Below, in pieces: positions 34,111 to 41,290 of a DNA stretch of 64,000 nucleotides. The position numbers and the translations under genes are program-made. The notes below the pieces were generated by a model. That model made no database searches. It was not told the DNA's origin and saw only the letters and a list, made by a program, of their open reading frames with translations. Each line of letters starts with the position of its first letter. Position 1 is the first letter of the stretch. Origin of the DNA: Pseudomonas protegens (GTDB taxonomy: Bacteria; Pseudomonadota; Gammaproteobacteria; Pseudomonadales; Pseudomonadaceae); NCBI RefSeq assembly GCF_013407925.2, contig NZ_CP060201.1, positions 3,286,001-3,350,000 of the forward strand, in the 5' to 3' direction.

Positions 34111-34596
34111 TCAAGGACCGTCGGCCTTGATTTCCTGGTAGCGCTTTTCCAGTTCCTGGCGGATCTGCCGGCGCTGCTGGGCCTGGATAAAGCGCCGCTT
34201 GCCGTCGGCGGTTTCGGGCTGCAGGGGCGGCACCTGGGCGGGTTTGCGCTGGTCGTCCACCGCCACCATGGTGAAGAAGCAGCTGTTGGTGTGGCGCACC
34301 GAGCGCTCGCGGATGTTCTCGGTCACCACCTTGATCCCCACTTCCATGGAGGTGTTGCCGGTGTAGTTGACCGAGGCCAGGAAGGTCACCAGTTCGCCGA
34401 CATGCACCGGCTCGCGAAAGATTACCTGGTCCACTGACAAGGTCACCACGTAGCGACCGGCATAACGGCTGGCGCAGGCATAGGCGACCTCATCGAGGTA
34501 TTTGAGCAGGGTGCCGCCGTGCACATTGCCAGAGAAATTGGCCATGTCAGGGGTCATCAATACCGTCATCGACAGCTGGGCGTTTCCGGGTTCCAT
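34111..34596 (-). CDS. Acyl-CoA thioesterase (hotdog fold)
   Basis: A protein of 161 residues. The hotdog acyl-CoA thioesterase signature is seen as FSGNVHGGTLLKYLDEVAYA (about 22-41), with catalytic Asp in LDE, and REPVHVGELVTFLASVNYTG (about 61-80). The C-terminal extension is basic (KRRFIQAQQRRQIRQELEKR). It cleaves acyl-CoA to free acid and CoA in the cytoplasm. I chose the ATG at 34596; the longer frame to 34800 has a low-complexity leader unlike the family. The 287-bp gap up to the antiporter gene shows nothing else except promoters. Confidence 0.87.
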   Translation of the reverse strand: MEPGNAQLSMTVLMTPDMANFSGNVHGGTLLKYLDEVAYACASRYAGRYVVTLSVDQVIFREPVHVGELVTFLASVNYTGNTSMEVGIKVVTENIRERSVRHTNSCFFTMVAVDDQRKPAQVPPLQPETADGKRRFIQAQQRRQIRQELEKRYQEIKADGP

Positions 34597-34883
34597 AGCA
34601 CGCTCACGGTTCTGGGCAGGGGTTGCTGGAGCACCTCTGCGGGTGCTGGGTTCAAGGTTTTCAAACCATCGATAACGGGACGCCGGGCCGGGCCACGCCG
34701 TCACGCCCCGGGGGATCTGTTTCCTAATATTGCACCGCCTTGCCGCCGGAAGTCGCGGTGTTAACCTGCAAAACACCCGTTCCAGGGCTTTTTCCGACAC
34801 TCCTTAAGGATTTTTCCTACTGCCGATCAGAGCTTTCTAATTAGGCGATCTGCGCCGCCCAGCTTTCAAGGAGAACCCTGGCC

Positions 34884-36647
34884 ATGCATGCCATCAGCTT
34901 CATTCAGGACCTGGCCGTGATCATGTTGGTCGCAGGCGTGGTGACCATTCTCTTTCATCGACTCAAGCAACCGGTGGTGCTGGGCTACATCGTCGCCGGC
35001 TTCCTCATCGGCCCGCACACGCCGCCCTTCGGCCTGATCCACGACGAACAGACCATCAAGACCCTGGCCGAGCTGGGGGTGATCTTCCTGATGTTCTGCC
35101 TGGGGCTGGAATTCAGCCTGCGCAAGCTGTTCAAGGTGGGGGCCACGGCCTTTATCGCGGCCTTTCTGGAAATTGTCCTGATGATCTGGATCGGCTATGA
35201 GATCGGTCGCTGGTTCGATTGGAGCACCATGGATTCGCTGTTCCTCGGGGCGATCCTGGCCATCTCCTCCACCACCATCATCGTCAAGGCACTCAACGAC
35301 CTGAAGATGAAGAACGAGCGCTTCGCCCAACTGATCTTCGGCGTGCTGATCGTCGAGGACATCCTTGGCATCGGCATCATCGCCTTGCTGTCGAGCATCG
35401 CGGTCAGCGGCACGGTGAGCTCCGGCGAGGTGTTTTCCACGGTCGGCAAGCTCTCGCTGTTCATGATCGTGGCCCTGGTGGTGGGCATTCTGCTGGTGCC
35501 GCGCCTCTTGGCCTACGTGGCCAGGTTCGACAGCAACGAGATGCTGCTGATCACCGTGCTGGGGCTGTGTTTCGGTTTCTGCCTGCTGGTGGTCAAGCTG
35601 GAGTACAGCATGGTCCTGGGGGCCTTCCTGATTGGCGCGATCATGGCCGAGTCCCGTCAGTTGCTGAAGATCGAGCGCTTGATCGAGCCGGTTCGCGATC
35701 TGTTCAGCGCGATCTTCTTCGTCGCCATCGGTCTGATGATCGATCCGCAGATCCTCCTGCAATACGCCTGGCCGATTGCGGTGATCACCGTGGCGGTGGT
35801 CCTGGGCAAGCTGTTTTCCTGCGGCATGGGTGCCTTTATCGCCGGCAACGACGGCCGAACTTCGTTGCGCGTGGGGATGGGCCTGTCACAGATTGGCGAG
35901 TTTTCTTTCATCATCGCCGCCCTGGGCATGACCTTGCAGGTCACCAGCGACTTTCTCTACCCGGTGGCGGTGGCGGTATCCGCCATTACCACCTTGCTCA
36001 CGCCCTATCTGATCCGCGCGGCCGATCCTTTGTCGTCGAAGTTGGCGGGGGTTGTGCCCCAGCGCCTGAGCCGGGTGCTGGGGATGTATGGCGAGTGGCT
36101 GCGCAGCATCCAGCCCCAGGGTGAGGGCGCTTTGCTGGCATCGATGATCCGCAAGATCCTGCTGCAGGTGGGTGTGAATCTGGCGCTGGTGGTGGCGATC
36201 TTCTTTGCCGGCGGTTATTTCGCCAGGCGCATTGGCGCTTATCTGGAGGTCTGGGTCAGCGATCCGAGCTGGCAGAAGGCGCTGATCTGGGGCGCAGCCC
36301 TGCTGCTGTCACTGCCGTTCCTGATCGCCGCCTATCGCAAGCTCAAGGCGCTGTCGATGCTGCTGGCGGAAATGGGGGTCAAGGCGGAGATGGCCGGGCG
36401 CCATACCCAGCGGGTGCGGCGGGTGATCGCCGAAGTGATTCCGATCCTGTCGCTGCTGGTGATCTTTCTGCTGCTGGCGGCGCTGTCGTCGAGCATCCTG
36501 CCGACCCTGGAGTTGCTGGTGCTGATTGCGGTGGTGGCGGCGGCGGTGGCCGCGGTGTTGTGGCGCTGGTTCATCCGCGTGCACACGCGGATGCAGGTGG
36601 CGCTGATCGAAACCTTCGATCACAGCAAGGACAACGGCGGGCATTGA
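34884..36647 (+). CDS. Kef/CPA2-type cation:proton antiporter
   Basis: A protein of 587 residues. Residues about 1-390 are the CPA2 exchanger domain with about twelve helices: PVVLGYIVAGFLIGPHTPPF, LFLGAILAISSTTIIVKALN, LIVEDILGIGIIALL (the ion-binding Glu-Asp) and GMGLSQIGEFSFIIAALGM. Unlike KefB/KefC there is no TrkA-N NAD-binding domain; the C-terminal 180 residues are more helices and a linker. It is likely a K+ or Na+/H+ antiporter. AAGGAG precedes the ATG. Confidence 0.9.
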   Translation: MHAISFIQDLAVIMLVAGVVTILFHRLKQPVVLGYIVAGFLIGPHTPPFGLIHDEQTIKTLAELGVIFLMFCLGLEFSLRKLFKVGATAFIAAFLEIVLMIWIGYEIGRWFDWSTMDSLFLGAILAISSTTIIVKALNDLKMKNERFAQLIFGVLIVEDILGIGIIALLSSIAVSGTVSSGEVFSTVGKLSLFMIVALVVGILLVPRLLAYVARFDSNEMLLITVLGLCFGFCLLVVKLEYSMVLGAFLIGAIMAESRQLLKIERLIEPVRDLFSAIFFVAIGLMIDPQILLQYAWPIAVITVAVVLGKLFSCGMGAFIAGNDGRTSLRVGMGLSQIGEFSFIIAALGMTLQVTSDFLYPVAVAVSAITTLLTPYLIRAADPLSSKLAGVVPQRLSRVLGMYGEWLRSIQPQGEGALLASMIRKILLQVGVNLALVVAIFFAGGYFARRIGAYLEVWVSDPSWQKALIWGAALLLSLPFLIAAYRKLKALSMLLAEMGVKAEMAGRHTQRVRRVIAEVIPILSLLVIFLLLAALSSSILPTLELLVLIAVVAAAVAAVLWRWFIRVHTRMQVALIETFDHSKDNGGH

Positions 36648-36654
36648 CCTTGCC

Positions 36655-36679
36655 GCTCGCCAGCAGAGCGCTGGCGAGC
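36655..36679. terminator. Hairpin after antiporter gene
   Basis: GCTCGCCAGC and GCTGGCGAGC form a 10-bp perfect stem with loop AGAGC, 8 bp after the antiporter stop. No T-run follows, so it is a possible terminator or REP remnant between convergent genes. Confidence 0.45.
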
Positions 36680-36700
36680 CTGTCCGTCGCTGCAGTCGAC

Positions 36701-37108
36701 TCAGCTTTCCAGCCAGACGTCCCGTGCCCAGTGCCACACCGATTCCCAGGATTCTTCGGTGATCAGCTCTTCTTCGCCGGACCACAGCACCACGGTGCCG
36801 TCTTCCTCGACGCAGTAGTAGTCGTCGCCGTCCTGGCAGATCGGGATCAGCTCCCGCGGCACGCCCATGTCCCAGGCGGTGGCGGCCACTTCCGGCAGGT
36901 AGGTGTGGGATTGCGGGTCGGTGACGGTGACCGGCTCCAGGCTGCCGTAAACCACATCGCTGACGGTCAACAGGAACTCTTTGAAGACGAACGGGATATT
37001 GATGAACAGCTGTTCCTCAATTTCCACCAGCAGGTCTTCGTCCGGCAGTTCCAGGGGGACGGGTACCGGTTCGTTGGCTTCTCGGAGTTGTTCGATGACT
37101 TCTTCCAC
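36701..37108 (-). CDS. SMI1/KNR4 (SUKH) family protein
   Basis: An acidic protein of 135 residues. The SUKH pattern is seen as a helix start (EEQLFINIPFVFKEFLLTVS), the central VYGSLEPVTV and the late DGDDYYCVEEDGTVVLWSGE. Some SUKH proteins are immunity proteins against nuclease toxins, but no toxin gene is near. A lone chromosomal SUKH protein may be a housekeeping member. The start is GTG at 37108 with AGAGGA nine bases upstream. Confidence 0.8.
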   Translation of the reverse strand: MEEVIEQLREANEPVPVPLELPDEDLLVEIEEQLFINIPFVFKEFLLTVSDVVYGSLEPVTVTDPQSHTYLPEVAATAWDMGVPRELIPICQDGDDYYCVEEDGTVVLWSGEEELITEESWESVWHWARDVWLES

Positions 37109-37190
37109 GGCCTGGGTCCTCTTAGCTCTATGGCGCGGTTGTTTGACGGCGGTTTATACAGTAGCTCGCTATAAGTGCAATCGTGAAATG

Positions 37191-37218
37191 CAAAACCCCG
37201 ACTTGAGTCGGGGTTTTG
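37191..37218. terminator. Bidirectional Rho-independent terminator
   Basis: CAAAACCCCGAC (37191-37202) and GTCGGGGTTTTG (37207-37218) form a 12-bp perfect stem with loop TTGA and T-runs on both strands. It lies 26 bp after the stop of the Tim44-domain gene on the minus strand and ends that transcript. Confidence 0.9.
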
Positions 37219-37244
37219 CCTTACTGCTGTGACAACGGCATGAA

Positions 37245-38120
37245 TCAACCGTTCTGGCGGATACCTGCCACCAGCCATGGCTGGTTGTCGCCCTGGGCGC
37301 GTTCCATGTTCCAGCTTTCGCTGAACACTTCGCCCTGGTCGAAGCGCGAGGTCTTCGACACACCGCTGAAGGTCAGGGTGGCGATGGTCTTGTCGGCACG
37401 GTCATCCACGCCTTCCAGTTGCACTTGCAGGTTGTCGATGTAGGTCGACTGGAAGCCGTCGCCCAGATCGGCACGTTCCTGCTTGAGGAACTGCAGCATC
37501 TGCGGTGTCACGAACTCGGCGATCTTGTCCATTTCATTGGCGTCCCAGTGTTGCTGCAGGGACTGGAAGTGGTTGCGCGCCGCTTCAATGAAGCGCTCTT
37601 CGTTGAACCAGGCCGGAGCGTTGATCACAGGACGTGCGGCAGGTGCTGCCGAGCCACCGAAGATCGAGCCGCCAGCGGGTTGCTGAGGTTCGAACGCCTC
37701 GCGCTGCATGGGCGCGTGGCCGGCTGGAGCGAACTGCTCCTGCTGCTTGCGACGGCGTGCGGCGATGAAGCGGAAGATCACAAAGGCGATGACCGCCATG
37801 ATCAGGATGTCGAAGATCTGCATGCCCTGGAAGCCGCCGCCCATGAACATGGAGGCCAGCAGACCACCGGCGGCGATGCCGGCCAGAGGGCCGAGCCAGC
37901 GCGAAGCGCCACCGGCCTTGGCCGCGGCACCTGCAGCACCGGCTGCGCCAGCGGTGGCGGCAGCGGCAGGCGCGCCCGGAGTGGCCGGGGCCGCCTGGCG
38001 AGTCTGGTGGGTTGGGGCAGCGCCGGCGCTTTTGCCGCCACCGAAGCGCTTGGCGTTGGCGTCGAGGCTCATCGTCAGGCCGATGCACAGCGCCATGGCG
38101 ATGCTAAGAAAACGTTTCAT
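37245..38120 (-). CDS. Tim44-domain membrane protein
   Basis: A protein of 291 residues. A signal peptide (FLSIAMALCIGLTMSLDANA) is followed by a low-complexity Ala/Gly/Thr region (about 30-75) and a helix (MQIFDILIMAVIAFVIFRFI, about 100-119). The Tim44-like domain covers about 170-290 (FNEERFIEAARNHFQSLQQH onward). In bacteria these proteins are of unknown role at the membrane; the domain binds lipids in mitochondria. It appears monocistronic, with a strong terminator downstream. Confidence 0.87.
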   Translation of the reverse strand: MKRFLSIAMALCIGLTMSLDANAKRFGGGKSAGAAPTHQTRQAAPATPGAPAAAATAGAAGAAGAAAKAGGASRWLGPLAGIAAGGLLASMFMGGGFQGMQIFDILIMAVIAFVIFRFIAARRRKQQEQFAPAGHAPMQREAFEPQQPAGGSIFGGSAAPAARPVINAPAWFNEERFIEAARNHFQSLQQHWDANEMDKIAEFVTPQMLQFLKQERADLGDGFQSTYIDNLQVQLEGVDDRADKTIATLTFSGVSKTSRFDQGEVFSESWNMERAQGDNQPWLVAGIRQNG

Positions 38121-38301
38121 AAAGGGGGTTCCCATTTGTGGATGGCACGCGCGCCATATTGCACAGGTCAAGTGTCAGTGGCGAGCGGCATAATGTTTCG
38201 GGCTTTTGCCTGACAGGCTCGGTTCAGCTCCGTTCGCCGGCATGCTCGCCGCTAGGGTTTTGGTCCTCAAGGACGCGGCTTTGGTTCAATCCCGCCGCCG
38301 T

Positions 38302-38742
38302 TCAGCGACGCAGTGCCAGCAGCACGACGCCGGCGGTGATCAGGCCGATTCCGCCCCATTGCCGCAGATCGAGTTTCTCTCCCAGCAAGGCCACGCCAAT
38401 GAGGGCCACGAACACCACGCTGAGCTTGTCCACCGGTGCTACCAGGGAAGCCGGGCCAAGTTTCAGGGCACGGAAATAGCACAGCCAGGAGGCCCCGGTG
38501 GCCAGCCCGGACAGCAGCAGGAACAGATAGCTCTTGGCGGAAATCGATCCCAGGGACTGATATTGGCCCGTTGCGTACAAAATCAAGGCCAGGCTGACCA
38601 GTACCACCACGGTGCGCAGCAGGGTGGCGAAATCCGAGTTGACGTTTTCTATCCCGACTTTGGCGAAGATAGCCGTCAAAGCGGCGAAAGTGGCCGAGAG
38701 CAGCGCCCAGAATGTCCACGAAGAAAAAAAGCCTGAACCCAT
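38302..38742 (-). CDS. Single-domain EamA-family membrane protein
   Basis: A protein of 146 residues with five helices, equal to one half of a normal ten-helix DMT exporter. EamA features are LLSATFAALTAIFAKVGIEN near the start and APVDKLSVVFVALIGVALLG (about 101-120). Such half-size transporters probably work as dimers. The substrate is unknown. The 181-bp gap to the Tim44-domain gene shows no other feature. Confidence 0.85.
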   Translation of the reverse strand: MGSGFFSSWTFWALLSATFAALTAIFAKVGIENVNSDFATLLRTVVVLVSLALILYATGQYQSLGSISAKSYLFLLLSGLATGASWLCYFRALKLGPASLVAPVDKLSVVFVALIGVALLGEKLDLRQWGGIGLITAGVVLLALRR

Positions 38743-38769
38743 GTTCGCGCTGCCTTTTCTGCACCAACT

Positions 38770-38847
38770 GGAGGAGCCGGCTTGCCGGCGAAGAGGCCCG
38801 GGAGCCGATCTTCGCCAGTGAGATTCGCTGGCGAGCCAGCTCCTACG
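38770..38847. repeat. REPIN (GGCTTGCCGGC class)
   Basis: GGAGGAGCCGGCTTGCCGGC starts at 38770 and its inverted partner, GCTGGCGAGCCAGCTCCTAC, ends at 38846. It fills the gap between the EamA gene and the end of uvrD. Confidence 0.8.
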
Positions 38848-38859
38848 GATCGTGTGGGG

Positions 38860-41043
38860 TTAGATGGCTTCCAGCTTGGCGTAGCCGAGCATCAGCCATT
38901 TGCTGCCTTCGCTGAAGTTGACCTGGACCCGGGCCTGGGCGCCGGCGCCTTCGAAGTTGAGGATTACCCCATCGCCGAACACCGAATGGCGCACGGCCTG
39001 GCCGAGACTCAGGCCGGTGTCCGGAATCTCGCTGCCGCCGAACAGGCTGCTGGTGCTCTGCGACTGGCCACCGCCGAAAGGCCGGCTGACGCTGTTGGAC
39101 AGGCGCACTTCCTGGATCAGCCCCTTGGGCACCTCGCGGACGAAGCGCGACACCTTGTTGTAGGTTTCGCTGCCATATAGACGACGGGTTTCCGCATAGG
39201 TCATCACCAGGTTCTGCATGGCCCGGGTGATGCCCACGTAGGCCAGGCGGCGTTCTTCCTCAAGACGGCCGGGCTCTTCCAGGCTCATCTTGTGCGGGAA
39301 CAGGCCTTCTTCCATGCCCACCAGGAACACGTAGGGGAACTCCAGGCCCTTGGCGCTGTGCAGGGTCATCAGCTGCACGCTGTCTTCGTGCTCGTCGGCC
39401 TGGGTATCGCCGGCTTCCAGGGAGGCGTGGCCGAGGAAGGCCGCCAGGGGCGTCAGGTCCTCGTCTTCTTCGCTGTTCTCGAAGTTGCGCGCGGCGCTCA
39501 CCAGTTCCTCAAGGTTTTCCACCCGGGCCTGGCCTTTCTCGCCTTTTTCCGCTTCGTGGTAGGCGATCAGCCCGGACTGCTCGATCACCGTCTGGGTCAT
39601 CAGGTGCAGAGGCATTTCCAGGGTCTTGGCGGCGAGGTTCTCGATCAGTTCGATAAAGGCCCCAAGGGCGCTGGCCGCGCGACCGGTCAGGCCTTTATTG
39701 GCCACCAGCTGGCGCATCGCTTCCCACATCGACACATCGCTGTGGCGCGCGTGTTCGCGGATGGCTTCGACGGTCTTCTCGCCGATGCCCCGGGCCGGCA
39801 CGTTGATCACCCGCTCCAGGGCCGCGTCGTTGCCACGGCCTTCCAGCAAGCGCAGGTACGCCATGGCGTTCTTGATCTCGGCCCGCTCGAAGAAGCGCTG
39901 GCCGCCATAGATGCGGTACGGAATGCGCTCGCGCAGCAGGGCCTCTTCCAGCACCCGGGACTGGGCGTTGGAGCGGTAGAGAATGGCGATGTCGCTGCGG
40001 GCCAGGCCGGTCTTCAGCGCGCTTTCGATGGTTTCCACCACATAGCGGGCTTCATCGTGCTCGTTGAAGGCGGCGTACAGGTTGATGGCTTCGCCGTCGC
40101 CGCCGTCGGTCCACAGCTCCTTGCCCAGGCGCCCGGTGTTGTTGGCGATCAGGGCGTTGGCGGCCTTGAGGATGCCGGCGGTGGAGCGGTAGTTCTGCTC
40201 CAGGCGGATCACTTCGGTGTCCGGGAAATCGGCGGAATACTGATGGATGTTCTCGATTTTCGCCCCGCGCCAGCCGTAGATCGACTGGTCGTCGTCGCCC
40301 ACCACCATCAGGCTGTCGCCACCCTGGGCCAGCAGTCGCAGCCAGGCGTACTGCACGGCGTTGGTGTCCTGGAACTCGTCCACCAGCACGTGGCGGAAGC
40401 GCTTCTGATAGTGCGCCAGCAGGCCCGGGTGGTCGCGCCACAGGTCCAGGGCGCGCAGCAGCAGTTCGGAGAAGTCGATGACCCCGGCGCGCTGGCAGGC
40501 GGCCTCGTAGGCCTCATAGATGCTGCGCATGGTGGCCAGGAACAGGTCGCCGCTGGCCTGGATATGTTGTGGGCGCAGGCCTTCGTCCTTCTGCCCGTTG
40601 ATGAACCACTGGGCCTGGCGGGCCGGCCAGCGTTGCTCGTCCAGGCCCAGCTCGCGGATCACCCGCTTGACCAGGCGTTGCTGGTCGTCGCTGTCGAGGA
40701 TCTGGAAGGTCTGGCTCAGGCCGGCTTCCTGCCAGTGGGCCCGCAGCAGGCGGTGCGCCAGGCCGTGGAAGGTGCCGACCCACATGCCGGCCGGGTTGAT
40801 GCCCAGCAATTGCTCGATGCGGTGGCGCATCTCGGCGGCGGCCTTGTTGGTGAAGGTCACCGACAGGATCGAGTGGGGCGAGGCGTTCTCGACCTGGATC
40901 AACCAGGCGATACGGTGCACCAGCACACGGGTTTTGCCGGAGCCAGCACCGGCCAGGACCAACTGACGACCCACGGAGGCGGCTACGGCCTGGCGTTGGG
41001 CATCGTTGAGGGAGTTCAACAGGAGGGAGAGATCATCGCGCAT
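38860..41043 (-). CDS. uvrD: DNA helicase II UvrD
   Basis: A superfamily 1A helicase of 727 residues. Motif I AGAGSGKTR is near 33, motif Ia TFTNKAAAEM, motif II VDEFQDTN near 223, motif III GDDDQSIYGWRGA, motif IV EQNYRST, motif V TLHSAKGLEF near 560 and motif VI VGITRAM near 605. The C-terminal Tudor-like piece (VNFSEGSKWLMLGYAKLE) binds RNA polymerase in E. coli UvrD. It acts in nucleotide excision and mismatch repair. Length and motifs separate it from Rep. Confidence 0.96.
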   Translation of the reverse strand: MRDDLSLLLNSLNDAQRQAVAASVGRQLVLAGAGSGKTRVLVHRIAWLIQVENASPHSILSVTFTNKAAAEMRHRIEQLLGINPAGMWVGTFHGLAHRLLRAHWQEAGLSQTFQILDSDDQQRLVKRVIRELGLDEQRWPARQAQWFINGQKDEGLRPQHIQASGDLFLATMRSIYEAYEAACQRAGVIDFSELLLRALDLWRDHPGLLAHYQKRFRHVLVDEFQDTNAVQYAWLRLLAQGGDSLMVVGDDDQSIYGWRGAKIENIHQYSADFPDTEVIRLEQNYRSTAGILKAANALIANNTGRLGKELWTDGGDGEAINLYAAFNEHDEARYVVETIESALKTGLARSDIAILYRSNAQSRVLEEALLRERIPYRIYGGQRFFERAEIKNAMAYLRLLEGRGNDAALERVINVPARGIGEKTVEAIREHARHSDVSMWEAMRQLVANKGLTGRAASALGAFIELIENLAAKTLEMPLHLMTQTVIEQSGLIAYHEAEKGEKGQARVENLEELVSAARNFENSEEDEDLTPLAAFLGHASLEAGDTQADEHEDSVQLMTLHSAKGLEFPYVFLVGMEEGLFPHKMSLEEPGRLEEERRLAYVGITRAMQNLVMTYAETRRLYGSETYNKVSRFVREVPKGLIQEVRLSNSVSRPFGGGQSQSTSSLFGGSEIPDTGLSLGQAVRHSVFGDGVILNFEGAGAQARVQVNFSEGSKWLMLGYAKLEAI

Positions 41044-41290
41044 CGGGGCATTCTAGGGGGCCGCGCCACCCCGGGCAAACCCGGCTTTGCATTAGCCGAT
41101 AAAACAACCGCGGGTGACGACCGGTCGGTCACAGGTCGCAGCCTTCGGCGCTTCAAGTCCGGGCTGTTGCGCCGTGGATTGCTGGGGGATCGGTTTTATC
41201 GATTTTATGACTTGGAGCAGTTTGGCTCGCGCCTTTGCTTGTGTATGCTCCGCCGACGTTTCGGGCTCAACCATTATAAGAACACTGCCT

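Noticed and set aside
36701..37108. SUKH protein as immunity gene of a toxin system
   Set aside because: No toxin, Rhs, CDI or T6SS gene is within the window near it; the context is housekeeping.
37850..38030. Ala/Gly low-complexity region as a sequencing error or pseudogene sign
   Set aside because: The Tim44-domain gene is intact from signal peptide to C-terminal domain, and such linkers are normal in this family.
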